NCBI RefSeq assembly: GCF_900172345.1
Contig: NZ_FWFY01000007.1
Location: 1 to 64,000, forward strand
Length of the DNA stretch: 64,000 nucleotides
Source: Limimaricola soesokkakensis
GTDB taxonomy: Bacteria > Pseudomonadota > Alphaproteobacteria > Rhodobacterales > Rhodobacteraceae
Reading direction: 5' to 3'
Notes under the pieces: model-generated
Told to the model about the DNA's origin: nothing
The model's database searches: none
What the model saw: only the letters and a program-made list of their open reading frames with translations
Translations under genes and position numbers: made by a program
In this document: piece after piece, positions 1 to 8,110 of the stretch
How positions within the stretch are numbered: the first letter of the stretch is position 1
How the letters are laid out: each line of letters starts with the position of its first letter

Positions 1-93
1 ACACCCGATCCCATTCCGAACTCGGCCGTTAAGTGCCGTCGCGCTGATGGTACTGCGTCTCAAGACGTGGGAGAGTAAGTCACCGCCAGACCT
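1..93 (+). rRNA. rrf: 5S ribosomal RNA, 3' part
   Basis: The window opens inside a 5S rRNA. The conserved run CCGATCCCATTCCGAACTCG and the downstream GATGGTACTGCGTC and CGTGGGAGAGTA segments are those of alphaproteobacterial 5S rRNA. The 5' 20-30 nucleotides lie outside the window. The 3' end is placed at CCGCCAGACCT by comparison with the usual end of the molecule and could be off by a few bases. It is followed by an initiator tRNA, the normal tail of an rRNA operon in this group. Confidence 0.93.
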
Positions 94-141
94 AGTAAAG
101 AACATCAAAACATTCTCTCTGAACGATGCAAAACATCCTGT

Positions 142-218
<77 letters not shown>

Positions 219-245
219 GATCCACCAGCATAGAGACAAACCGTG

Positions 246-358
246 CGTCAGGCGCATGACCTGAAGGGCCAAGGCCGCCTCGGAAACGCTCCACTGGAGC
301 GTTTCAGGCCGTGGCGGGCGGAGCCCAGGCGCAGGTTCAAATCCTGCCCCCGCAACCA
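246..358 (+). pseudogene. Broken second initiator tRNA, 3' half only
   Basis: Two segments match the intact tRNA-fMet just upstream: the anticodon arm TCAGG-loop-CCTGA at about 248-264, and the T arm plus acceptor 3' strand with CCA at 331-358. The acceptor 5' strand and D arm are missing. The anticodon loop is CGCATGA instead of CTCATAA, so the universally conserved U33 is G. About 63 nt of unrelated palindromic DNA separates the two segments where the variable loop should be. It cannot fold as a tRNA and reads as the remains of a tandem duplicate. Confidence 0.8.
268..330 (+). repeat. Palindromic insert inside the tRNA remnant
   Basis: The insert carries a near-perfect palindrome at 283-305: an 11-nt arm GAAACGCTCCA, one central base and its exact complement. 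Further flanking arms (GCCGCC near 273, GGCGGGCGG near 312) could extend the stem. This is the form of a REP-like or miniature hairpin element. I see no second copy in the window, so mobility is inferred only from its position inside a duplicated tRNA. Confidence 0.55.
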
Positions 359-370
359 ACTTCAGCGAAC

Positions 371-401
371 ACGCCGCAGCCTCATAGCTCGCGGCGTTTT
401 T
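371..401 (+). terminator. Rho-independent terminator after the rRNA/tRNA unit
   Basis: A 7-bp stem ACGCCGC / GCGGCGT with a 13-nt loop is followed directly by TTTT. It lies 13 nt beyond the tRNA remnant and is suitably placed to end the rRNA operon transcript. Confidence 0.65.
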
Positions 402-757
402 GCTTTCGGCGGCTCCCAGCATCGAAGCCAGCTTGCCCTGAAGCTCGACCGTATGGCCAAGCACTCGGAACTTTGTTGTCGAGGCTGATCTGCCAACTCG
501 ACGACCTGCCAGTATGCTCCGACACTGCGACACCGCTAGCTGGGCAGGGCGCCTGGTGGCAGGCCGAAGAGGTCGGTGTAGCTCGCCTGAGCCAACCATA
601 CGTCCTGCGGCAGCGGGTCATGCCGACGTCACGCGTTGGGGTTGAGGCTCGGCTGACACGATCGTGATAAAACTGCGGGCCGTGGCGGCGAAAGTTTGGC
701 GGCGTCTGGCGTCTGATGTTCAATCCGCTCAGAAAATTCCAACCCCGAAGGCTCCTC
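402..757. other. Intergenic stretch without a supported gene
   Basis: About 350 bp between the rRNA operon terminator and the next gene. Open frames exist on both strands but none has a ribosome binding site, a recognisable domain or a natural end. A decayed gene is possible but I cannot identify one. Confidence 0.5.
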
Positions 758-1246
758 ATGATCCGATCGCATCTGCTCACCGCGCTGTGCCTGTCGCTGG
801 CGCTCGCAACTCCTAGCTTGGCTCAGGAAACACCCGAAGCTGCCGATGAGCTGGTTTTGCAGGCCGAGGGCGGGGAGCCTGCGACCTTCGATCTCGAGGC
901 GCTCAAGGCAATGCCGGTGACAGAGTTCGAGACCAGCACCGTCTGGACCGACGGGGTGATCCGCTTTACCGGCGTGGCGCTCGCGGACCTGCTGGAGGAT
1001 GCCGATGCCGAGGGCACGGTGATCCGCGCCATGGCCCGCGACGGCTATGCGGTCGAGATTCCCGTAACCGACGCCGTGCCGGGCGGCCCGATCGTCGCCT
1101 ACCAGATGGATGGCGAGCCCTTGGACGTTGAGATGATGGGGCCCTACTGGATCATCTATCCCTATGACAGCGACGAGGCCTACAAGGCCAAGGAGTTCGA
1201 GGATCGCAGCATCTGGCAGCTGAAATCCCTGACCCTAACCGACTGA
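758..1246 (+). CDS. Exported molybdopterin-oxidoreductase-domain-like protein
   Basis: 162 residues. An N-terminal signal peptide (MIRSHLLTALCLSLALATP, likely cut near SLAQ) sends it to the periplasm. The rest resembles the small sulfite-oxidase/YedY-type fold without the full enzyme: FDLEALKAMP, the TVWTDGVIRFTGVALADLL strand-helix segment, and the C-terminal GPYWIIYPYD and SIWQLKSLTL motifs. Stand-alone versions of this domain are often coded beside sensor kinases, though none is present here. The start was chosen at MIRSH because the signal peptide begins there; an in-frame ATG 42 nt upstream would add an unlikely basic extension. Function is unknown; cofactor binding is not shown. Confidence 0.7.
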   Translation: MIRSHLLTALCLSLALATPSLAQETPEAADELVLQAEGGEPATFDLEALKAMPVTEFETSTVWTDGVIRFTGVALADLLEDADAEGTVIRAMARDGYAVEIPVTDAVPGGPIVAYQMDGEPLDVEMMGPYWIIYPYDSDEAYKAKEFEDRSIWQLKSLTLTD

Positions 1247-1261
1247 GCCTTCCAGGCTCAG
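1243..1261. terminator. Bidirectional hairpin that contains both stop codons
   Basis: An 8-bp perfect stem CTGAGCCT / AGGCTCAG with a 3-nt loop lies between two convergent genes. The TGA stop of the plus-strand gene (1244-1246) is in one arm and the TGA of the minus-strand gene (1258-1260) is in the other. There is no T-run, so termination is probable but not certain. Confidence 0.45.
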
Positions 1262-1668
1262 CTTGGCGAAAGGCCGAGTTTCTCGACGAAGCGCATCTCG
1301 GCCGCGGCGTCGGCCAGCGCATTTATTGCCATCATGGCCGCCATGAAGGCGGCCATGCATACGGCATGGTTCACACCCGTCTGGATCAGCCGCTTTCGAC
1401 GCGTATCGGCGCGGGCGAAGATCGGAATTTCGGGACGCAGCAGGAAGATCGAGGCGAGATAGGCGAAGAGAAGCGCCGACAGGACCCAGTGCAGCGCCTT
1501 GAAGCCCCATAGCCCGGTCTCCAGCGCGATCAGTCGCGCCAATCCGACGAGAAGCCCCCAGCGCAGCACGGTGAAGGTCTCGGTGGCGGCGGTCTCCAGT
1601 CGGTCACCGACGAAACGGCGCCACCGGTCATCGGAGAGCTGGTCCAGCCATCTTCGTAGGCGGCCCAT
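1258..1668 (-). CDS. Small multi-pass membrane protein of unknown function
   Basis: 136 residues. An amphipathic N-terminus (GRLRRWLDQLSDDRWRRFVG) is followed by about three hydrophobic helices: FTVLRWGLLVGLARLIALE, a segment around LHWVLSALLFAYLASIFLL, and a C-terminal one around AVCMAAFMAAMMAINALA. I do not recognise a named family. Two adjacent ATGs are possible; the second (1668) is preferred because it sits 5 nt after AGGGAGG, while the first leaves only 2 nt. It is convergent with the exported protein to its left. Confidence 0.6.
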   Translation of the reverse strand: MGRLRRWLDQLSDDRWRRFVGDRLETAATETFTVLRWGLLVGLARLIALETGLWGFKALHWVLSALLFAYLASIFLLRPEIPIFARADTRRKRLIQTGVNHAVCMAAFMAAMMAINALADAAAEMRFVEKLGLSPS

Positions 1669-1922
1669 CATCGCCTCCCTCGGAAAGGGGCGCTCTCATT
1701 GAACACCTTCAAAGGCCCGCTGCATAGGCTGCCGGTCAGTTTGGCTCGGGCATTAACTGAAACTTAACACATGTAGGGACTGGATATCACCGTTGGGGGC
1801 GATTTGATCGCCCACGGGCCGAGCGAGCGGCCGCACGCATCCGAGAGTTGTTGTCTGTACGGTATTGCTCTCTTTTCGCGGTGCGGCTGCCCGCTATCTC
1901 CGCCCGCAGGGAGGAATATGTC

Positions 1923-2312
1923 ATGACGGTGGACACGGGGAGTTCCCTTGCGAGGATCGAGATGCTCGACGCGGGCGAGGTCGCGGCTCGGCTCGGCCGG
2001 TGGGTTCCGCTCGGCGCAAGCCTGGCGCGGTCCTGGGCCGAAGCCGGGCGGATCGTCGGGGTGACGCAGGGCGCGAGGCGGCTCTACCCGGCCTGCCAGT
2101 TCGACGCGGTGGGCCTGCCTCTGCCGGTGATGCGCGACCTGATCCTGGTGCTGCGCCCGGGCATGTCGGACGCGGCCATCCTGTGCTGGCTCGGCACGGA
2201 CTGCCCAGCATTGCAGGAGGCACGACCCGCCGAGCTGTTGCCGGTCCGACCCGATGCGGTGCTGGATGCGGCGCGTCTCATGGCGACAGGGCGGGCGCCC
2301 GCCGCCGCCTGA
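1923..2312 (+). CDS. DUF2384 / Xre-MbcA-ParS antitoxin-like protein
   Basis: 129 residues. The core RRLYPACQFDAVGLPLP, a helix LILVLRPGMSDAAILCWLG, and the ending RPAELLPVRPDAVLDAARLM follow the layout of the C-terminal toxin-binding domain of Xre/MbcA/ParS antitoxins (YPAFQF, W-x-x-LW, RP-x-x-LL, A-x). In known systems the partner is a RES-domain toxin in the next gene. Here no RES gene flanks it; the next gene is a convergent methyltransferase 6 bp away. The start at 1923 follows GGGAGGA by about 7 nt. It may be an orphan antitoxin or a domesticated regulator. Confidence 0.6.
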   Translation: MTVDTGSSLARIEMLDAGEVAARLGRWVPLGASLARSWAEAGRIVGVTQGARRLYPACQFDAVGLPLPVMRDLILVLRPGMSDAAILCWLGTDCPALQEARPAELLPVRPDAVLDAARLMATGRAPAAA

Positions 2313-2318
2313 TCGGTG

Positions 2319-3470
2319 TCAGGTGATCGGCGGCGCGGTGAAGAGCGTAATCTTCAACCCGCCATGCGGCACCGGCGGTCCCCACGGGGTCACCGGAAGG
2401 CCCGTGGCACGGGCGAGCCCCGCCTCGCTGGTGACGATGCCGACGCGCCAGCCCCGGAAATTGCGGCGCAGCGTCTCGCCCAGCGCGCCATGCAGCCCGT
2501 ACAGCAGCTTCTTGTTGCCGATCCGCCCGCCATAGGGCGGGTTGACGATCACAAGGCCAGGCGGCCCCTCGAGCGGTGCAGCGTCGCTCACCGCCGCGTG
2601 GTGGAACGTGGCAAGATCGCCGAGCCTGGCGCGGGCGGCATTAGCGTTGGCGCCCGCGACCGCGCCGGCGTCGCGGTCCGAACCTGCAAAGCGCAGTTCC
2701 GGCGTCGCGGAGCCGCTCGCGGCGTCGCGAAGGGCCTGCCAGCGCGTCGCATCAAAGCTCGCCAGCCGCTCGAAGGCGAAGCCGCGCGACAGGCCGGGGG
2801 CGCGTCCGGCGGCGATCGACGCCGCTTCGAGCACGAAGGTGCCCGAGCCGCACATCGGGTCATAGACCGGCTCGCGGCCGTCATAGCCACAGGCGCGCAG
2901 GAACAGCGCCGCCAAGGTCTCGCGCATAGGCGCCTTGCCGACGAACTGCTTGGTGCCGCGCCGGTGCAGCGGCGCGCCGGAGCTGTCGAGGCTGAAGATC
3001 ACCTCGTTGTCCTCGATCCGCACCTTGAGCGTCAGCGCCTCGATCCCGGCCTCGGCGTCGCTCTCCTCGTCCTGCACCGTGTCGCCGGCGATCCGCGCGC
3101 CGAAGGCTTCGAGCGCCGTCTCGATCCGCTGCTTCGCGGCACCCGCGTGGTAGATCTTGGAGCGGCGGCAGCTCACATCGACGCGCACCGTCTCGCCGGG
3201 GCGCAGCAGTTCGGCCCATGGAAACTTGTGCGCCCGCTTGTCGAGCTGCGCGAGGTGGAAGGCCATGAAGGAGCCGATCCGCACCAACACCCGGCCCGCA
3301 CCGCGCAGTTCGAGATTGGCGCGCCAGACGTCCTCCCATCCGCCGCGCGTGGTGACGCCACCGGGTACGGGTGTGGGCGTCAAGAACCCCTTCTCGCGGG
3401 CCTCCTCGGCCAGTAGCGGCTCCAGCCCCGGCGGAGCCTGCAAGAAGATCTCGAATGTGCTGTCGGTCAT
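2319..3470 (-). CDS. THUMP-domain class I SAM-dependent RNA methyltransferase
   Basis: 383 residues. It has the ferredoxin-like/THUMP N-terminal half (EIFLQAPPGLEPLLAEEA, then RVDVSCRRSKIYHAGAAKQR) and a Rossmann methyltransferase half with the SAM loop DPMCGSGTFVLEAA and the catalytic motif NPPYG. This is the COG0116 family, which includes the N-terminal half of RlmL and YpsC and makes N2-methylguanosine in 23S rRNA. The exact target base is not readable from sequence. The start is at MTDSTFE; upstream codons are non-coding in character. It is divergent from amt. Confidence 0.85.
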   Translation of the reverse strand: MTDSTFEIFLQAPPGLEPLLAEEAREKGFLTPTPVPGGVTTRGGWEDVWRANLELRGAGRVLVRIGSFMAFHLAQLDKRAHKFPWAELLRPGETVRVDVSCRRSKIYHAGAAKQRIETALEAFGARIAGDTVQDEESDAEAGIEALTLKVRIEDNEVIFSLDSSGAPLHRRGTKQFVGKAPMRETLAALFLRACGYDGREPVYDPMCGSGTFVLEAASIAAGRAPGLSRGFAFERLASFDATRWQALRDAASGSATPELRFAGSDRDAGAVAGANANAARARLGDLATFHHAAVSDAAPLEGPPGLVIVNPPYGGRIGNKKLLYGLHGALGETLRRNFRGWRVGIVTSEAGLARATGLPVTPWGPPVPHGGLKITLFTAPPIT

Positions 3471-3714
3471 GCGCGTCCCATAGCTGTATCGGGCGGCTGC
3501 CGCGACGGGTTTCTCACTCTGGCGCAGCAGAGCGGGGAATTCCTTCGAAGCGGATATTCGGGACACTTGCCCGCAGAAGCGCACAAATATCGGGCAAAGC
3601 CCGTACTGCCCCCGAATTGCGCAGCGTCACGGGGCGATGCCGTTTATTTGGCCGCTTCCGTCAGCTTTCTCACGGCAACTTCCCCTCTCGTGGATCGTCG
3701 AAAGGAATCATCGA

Positions 3715-4896
3715 ATGAATGGAGCGGATACGGCGTGGATCATCACTGCCACGGCGCTTGTGCTGTTCATGACCCTGCCCGGGCTGGCGCTGTTCTATGG
3801 CGGGCTGGTGCGCGCCCGCAACGTGCTGAGCGTCTTCATGCATTGCTACGCCATCGCCTGCCTGATGAGCGTGCTTTGGTTCGCCTTCGGCTATTCCATC
3901 GCCTTCGGCCCCGACACGGGCGGGCTCTGGGGCGGCCTCGGCAAGGCGTTCCTTGCGGGTGTCGACGCGAACAGCCTGTCGGGAACGCTGCCCGAGATCC
4001 TGTTCTTCGCTTTCCAGATGACCTTCGCGATCATCACCCCGGCGCTGATCGTCGGTGCCTATGTGGAGCGGGCGGGCTTCGGCTTCGTGCTGCTGTTCTC
4101 CGCCCTGTGGATGCTCATTGTCTATGCGCCCGTGGTGCATTGGATCTGGGGCGGCGGCATGCTGACCGATGGCGGCATCTTCGGCGAAATCGGCGTGCGC
4201 GATTTCGCGGGCGGCATCGTGGTGCACGAGACCGCCGGTCTCGCGGCGCTGCTGTTAGCGCTGTTTCTCGGCCCGCGCCGCAGCACCACCACGCCGCCGC
4301 ACAACCCCGGCTACGTGATGATCGGGGCGGCGATGCTCTGGGTCGGCTGGTTCGGCTTCAACGGCGGCAGCCAGCTCGCCGCCGACGGCGGTGCCGCGAT
4401 GGCGATCACCGTCACCCATCTGTCGGCCGCCACCGCTTCACTCACTTGGGCATTGTGGGAGAAGTTCAAGTTCGGCAAGGCCTCTCTCGTCGGCCTCGTC
4501 ACCGGCACCATCGCGGGGCTCGCCTCGATCACCCCGGCCTCGGGCTTCGTGGGCCCGGTCGAGGCGCTGATCATCGGCGCGGTGGCGGGCGTTCTGTGCC
4601 AGGAGGCCGTGCACCTGTTCCGGGTGAAGCTGAAGATCGACGACTCGCTCGACGTCTTCGCGGTCCATGGCGTGGGCGGCATCTTCGGCACGATCATGAT
4701 CGCGGTCTTCGGCGCGGGCACGTGGGCCGCGCAGCTCGGCGGCCTAGCCGTGGTCGGTCTCTGGACCGTGGTGGCGACGGTGGTGCTGATCAAGTTGGTG
4801 GGTTTCGTGACGCCGCTCAGGGTCAGCCGCGACATCGAGACCGAGGGGCTCGACCTCGCGGTGCACGGCGAACGGGCCTACGACGCCGCCTCTTGA
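3715..4896 (+). CDS. amt: Ammonium transporter
   Basis: 393 residues of an Amt/Mep/Rh channel with about 11 hydrophobic helices. Family marks visible are FYGGLVRARN, VVHWIWGGGML, and both halves of the twin-histidine conduction pair: DFAGGIVVHETAG in the middle of the protein and VHGVGGIFGT near the C-terminus. It imports ammonium across the inner membrane. Bacterial amt genes are normally paired with the PII gene glnK; none is adjacent here, and no sigma-54 type GG-N10-GC element was found upstream. There is no cleavable signal peptide before the first helix. AAAGGA lies 8-10 nt before the ATG. Confidence 0.92.
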   Translation: MNGADTAWIITATALVLFMTLPGLALFYGGLVRARNVLSVFMHCYAIACLMSVLWFAFGYSIAFGPDTGGLWGGLGKAFLAGVDANSLSGTLPEILFFAFQMTFAIITPALIVGAYVERAGFGFVLLFSALWMLIVYAPVVHWIWGGGMLTDGGIFGEIGVRDFAGGIVVHETAGLAALLLALFLGPRRSTTTPPHNPGYVMIGAAMLWVGWFGFNGGSQLAADGGAAMAITVTHLSAATASLTWALWEKFKFGKASLVGLVTGTIAGLASITPASGFVGPVEALIIGAVAGVLCQEAVHLFRVKLKIDDSLDVFAVHGVGGIFGTIMIAVFGAGTWAAQLGGLAVVGLWTVVATVVLIKLVGFVTPLRVSRDIETEGLDLAVHGERAYDAAS

Positions 4897-4972
4897 GGGC
4901 GGCTCGGGACAGGCTAGATTTCGCGGCGCGGCACCCTCGGGAGTCGCGCCGTTTTCAACTCAGGGGGCATCC

Positions 4973-5344
4973 ATGAAGACCGCCAAGGACTATCTCGACG
5001 AGGCCAATGCGCAGGTCACGCGCATTCCGGCCAAGGAAGCCATCGGCAAGCACGGCGGCGACGCGCTGTTCGTAGATGTGCGCGACTCGGGCGCCATCGC
5101 CAAGACCGGCACCATCAAGGGCGCGCTGCGGGCGCCGCGTGGCTTCATCGAGTTCATGGCCGACGAGAACAGCCAGTTCCACGAGCCGAAATTCCGCAAG
5201 GATGCCGATATCCATCTCGTCTGTGGCGCTGGCGGGCAGGCCGCACTGGCGGGCAAAACGCTCAAGGAGATGGGCTTCGAGAAGGTCACCAATATCGGCG
5301 GCATCGGCGACTGGAAGGAAGCCGGCGGCCCGATGGAGGACTGA
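4973..5344 (+). CDS. Single-domain rhodanese-like protein
   Basis: 123 residues, about the size of one rhodanese domain, with no signal peptide. FVDVRDSG marks the N-terminal strand, and the active-site loop HLVCGAGGQAAL contains the catalytic Cys followed by a six-residue loop. The C-terminal GFEKVTNIGGIGDWKEAG is the usual end. It probably handles a persulfide sulfur in the cytoplasm, but the acceptor is unknown. It follows amt by 76 bp and may be read with it; the functional link is not evident. Confidence 0.85.
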   Translation: MKTAKDYLDEANAQVTRIPAKEAIGKHGGDALFVDVRDSGAIAKTGTIKGALRAPRGFIEFMADENSQFHEPKFRKDADIHLVCGAGGQAALAGKTLKEMGFEKVTNIGGIGDWKEAGGPMED

Positions 5345-5366
5345 ACCCTTCCTCGGTCGAGGAGCA

Positions 5367-5391
5367 GGGGCCGCGCCGAAGCCGCGGCCCC
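5367..5391. terminator. GC hairpin between convergent genes
   Basis: A 9-bp stem GGGGCCGCG / CGCGGCCCC, followed by TT, lies between the rhodanese gene and the convergent SDR gene. Its placement suits termination from either side. Confidence 0.5.
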
Positions 5392-5399
5392 TTCGCGCG

Positions 5400-6194
5400 T
5401 CAAATGTTCATCGTGCCGACGGAGCCGCCGTCGACCCGGTAGGCCGAACCCACGGTGAAGCTGGCACGATCCGAGCACAGCAGCGCGATGACCGGGGCGA
5501 CCTCCTCCACCTTGCCGCGACGGCCCAGCGTCAGGAACGGGCGCTCCTCCTTGAGGAAGCTCTCGATCGCCTCCTCCTTGGACACGCCCAGCTCCTTGGC
5601 GCGCTTTTCCATCATGCCGTCGGTCATCGGCGTTTCGATGAAGGCGGGCGAGACGGTGTTGAATAGCACGCCCTTGGGCGCATAGGGCATCGACACGCAT
5701 TTGGTAAAGTTCAGAAGTGCCGCCTTGGCGGCGTTGTAGACCGCCTCGTCGGCATAGGGCTGCACCGCGTTTTCCGACGTCACGAAGACGACCCGGCCCC
5801 AGCCCTTCTCGACCATACCCGGCACCAGCGCGCGGCTGAGACGGACGGCGGACATGAAGTCGATCTCCCAGGCCTCCATCCAGTCATCATCGGTCATCTC
5901 GAGCGGATCGCCCTTGGCGCCGGTGACGCCGGCGGCATGGACGAGGATGTCGCAGCTGCCTTGTTCCGCGAGCTTGTCCTTAAGCGCCGAGATCTGGGCG
6001 GTGTCGGTGAGGTCGGCCGCCATGTAGCCCGCGGTGCCGCCGATCTGCCTGTCCGCCTCGGCGAGCGCGTCCTCGTCGATATCGGTGAGGAAGGGATGTG
6101 CGCCTTCCTGTATCAGTAGTTTGGCCACTTCGATGCCCATGCCGCCAGAGCCGCCGGTGATGAGGGCGCGCTTGCCCTTGATGCCGAGATCCAT
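5400..6194 (-). CDS. Short-chain dehydrogenase/reductase
   Basis: 264 residues of a classical SDR. The cofactor loop is ITGGSGGMGIEVAK (T-G-x3-G-x-G), the structural motif is HAAG near residue 87, and the active site is VTSEN with YNAAK, so Ser, Tyr and Lys are all present. The acidic residue after the second strand (LTDID) favours NAD over NADP. The substrate is unknown. It stands alone on the minus strand, divergent from the trehalose operon, with 152 bp between the start codons. Confidence 0.85.
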   Translation of the reverse strand: MDLGIKGKRALITGGSGGMGIEVAKLLIQEGAHPFLTDIDEDALAEADRQIGGTAGYMAADLTDTAQISALKDKLAEQGSCDILVHAAGVTGAKGDPLEMTDDDWMEAWEIDFMSAVRLSRALVPGMVEKGWGRVVFVTSENAVQPYADEAVYNAAKAALLNFTKCVSMPYAPKGVLFNTVSPAFIETPMTDGMMEKRAKELGVSKEEAIESFLKEERPFLTLGRRGKVEEVAPVIALLCSDRASFTVGSAYRVDGGSVGTMNI

Positions 6195-6346
6195 GCCATG
6201 TTCCGTTCATTGCTGGGATCGGGCCCATGGACCCGTTGCTGGCCCAAGAGCCGCGAAACCCGGCTGGTTCCCCGACAGGATGTCGCGCCGGATGGAACCG
6301 GCAGGGGCGCCGGCCTGTTCGCGCTACAGGGGCAAAGAGGACCATC

Positions 6347-8110
6347 ATGACCAAGAACGACACGCCGCCGGCGGCAGGGGCGGCCGCATCTCGCAATCGC
6401 TGGGGCGCGCGGCCCGAAGGGAAGGGTCAGTGGCAATTCGGCCTATGGGCTCCCGCGGCCGAGAAGGTCGCACTCTGGCTCGACGGCTCCGAAACACCCA
6501 TGACCCAAGACGATGACGGCTTCTGGAGCCTCGCGGCCAAAGCCGATCCGGGTCTCGAATACGCCTTCGTCATCGACGGCGAACGCCGTCCCGATCCGGC
6601 CGCGCGGCAGCAGGCGGGCGACGTGCATGGCCCCTCACTGCTGGTCGATACCGCAGCCCGGAAGTGGCGCTCGGAATGGAGCGGACGCGCTTGGGACGAG
6701 GCGGTGATCTACGAGATGCATGTCGGCACCTTCACCGAGGAAGGCACATTCGCCGCCGCCGCGAAACGGATGCAGGAGCTGGCCGATCTCGGCATCACCG
6801 CGATCGAGCTGATGCCCGTTAGCCAGTGGCAGGGCGCGCGCGGCTGGGGATATGACGGCGTGCTGCCTTACGCGCCGCACCCGGCCTATGGCACCCCCGA
6901 GGACATGCAGAAATTCGTCGAGGCGGCGCAGGCCGCCGGGATGATGGTGATCCTCGACGTGGTCTACAACCACTTCGGCCCCGACGGCGCCTATCTCCAT
7001 GCCTATGCGCCCGAGTTCTTCGAGGAAGAGCGCCACACGCCCTGGGGTGCCGCGATCGACTTCACCGAACCGGCCGTGCGCGAGTACTTCATCGAGAACG
7101 CGATCTACTGGCTGCGCGACTACCGGCTCGACGGGCTCAGGCTCGACGCGGTGCACCAGATCATCGACCCCTCGCCGCATCATTTCCTCGTCGAACTGGG
7201 CGAGCGCGTGCAGGCGCTCGATCTCGATCGGCCGCTGCATCTGATTACCGAGGACGAGCGCAATGAGCCCGAACTGCGCGACACCGGCTGCTACGTCGCA
7301 AGCTGGAACGACGACTACCACCATTCGGTACACACCGCGCTCACCGGCGAGTCCGAGGGGTATTACGCCCCGTTCGCGCATGATCCGATCGGCGATCTGG
7401 TCCTGGCGCTGTCCCGGGGCCACGTCGAAGAAGGCCAGCCCCGCCACGGCAAGGAAACCCGCCGGGGCCGTCCGGCATCGCATTTGCCGTGGACCGGTTT
7501 CGTCAATTCCAACCAGACCCATGATCAGGTCGGCAACCGGGCCTTGGGCGAACGGCTGATCTCGCTCGCCGATCCGCGCGGGGTCGAGGTGGCGCATGCG
7601 ATGCTGCTGACCGCGCCATTCATCCCGATGCTGTTCATGGGCGAAGAGGTGGGCGAGACCGCCCCCTTCCTGTTCTTTTGCGACCACGATGGCGAACTGG
7701 CGCGGCTTACCCGCGAGGGGCGGCAGAGGGAGTTCAAGGATTTCCTGAGCTTTGGTGAAGAGGTGCCGGACCCGAACGCTCCGGAAACCTTCGAACGCTC
7801 GCGCCCGTTCCGAGGCGATCCTGCGCATATGGAGCATTGGCGCGATCTCACGCGGCGCTTGCTGTCGCTGCGCGCCGAGCGCATCGTACCCTTGATGAAA
7901 TCGGGCCGGGCAGGGCCCGCGCGCGTCACCCGCACCGGGCCGCGCGCGATCTCCGCCTGCTGGCCCTTCGCAGAGGGGCTCGTCGTGGCGCGTATCAATC
8001 TCGGTTCACCACCCGACACCCCGCCCACCGCCGAGCCCGAGGATTTCACCATCGGCGATCCCGCCGCCGATCCCTTTGCCTTTTCCCTGATCGTGAGCCC
8101 GCATAAATGA
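6347..8110 (+). CDS. treZ: Malto-oligosyltrehalose trehalohydrolase
   Basis: 587 residues, a GH13 enzyme that cuts trehalose from maltooligosyl trehalose. An N-terminal early-set/CBM48-like domain (FGLWAPAAEKVALWLDG) is followed by the barrel: MPVSQWQGARGWGYDGV, DVVYNHFGPDGAY, the nucleophile in LDGLRLDAVHQI near residue 263, the acid/base in ITEDERNEP near 300, and NQTHDQVGNR near 388. The start at MTKND follows AAAGAGG; the longer frame would add 40 residues without homology. It overlaps treY by ATGA, so the two are translationally coupled. Confidence 0.93.
   Translation: MTKNDTPPAAGAAASRNRWGARPEGKGQWQFGLWAPAAEKVALWLDGSETPMTQDDDGFWSLAAKADPGLEYAFVIDGERRPDPAARQQAGDVHGPSLLVDTAARKWRSEWSGRAWDEAVIYEMHVGTFTEEGTFAAAAKRMQELADLGITAIELMPVSQWQGARGWGYDGVLPYAPHPAYGTPEDMQKFVEAAQAAGMMVILDVVYNHFGPDGAYLHAYAPEFFEEERHTPWGAAIDFTEPAVREYFIENAIYWLRDYRLDGLRLDAVHQIIDPSPHHFLVELGERVQALDLDRPLHLITEDERNEPELRDTGCYVASWNDDYHHSVHTALTGESEGYYAPFAHDPIGDLVLALSRGHVEEGQPRHGKETRRGRPASHLPWTGFVNSNQTHDQVGNRALGERLISLADPRGVEVAHAMLLTAPFIPMLFMGEEVGETAPFLFFCDHDGELARLTREGRQREFKDFLSFGEEVPDPNAPETFERSRPFRGDPAHMEHWRDLTRRLLSLRAERIVPLMKSGRAGPARVTRTGPRAISACWPFAEGLVVARINLGSPPDTPPTAEPEDFTIGDPAADPFAFSLIVSPHK

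Noticed and set aside
2316-3416. A 366-residue plus-strand frame
   Set aside because: It is the Arg/Gly/Ala-rich shadow of the THUMP methyltransferase on the other strand; no ribosome binding site or domain.
3471-3714. Possible sigma-54/NtrC promoter before amt
   Set aside because: No GG-N10-GC element with a suitable start distance was found, and no NtrC-like palindrome.
3567-4976. A 469-residue plus-strand frame over the amt gene
   Set aside because: It is a +1-type shadow of amt with an Arg-rich composition; the amt frame has all family motifs.
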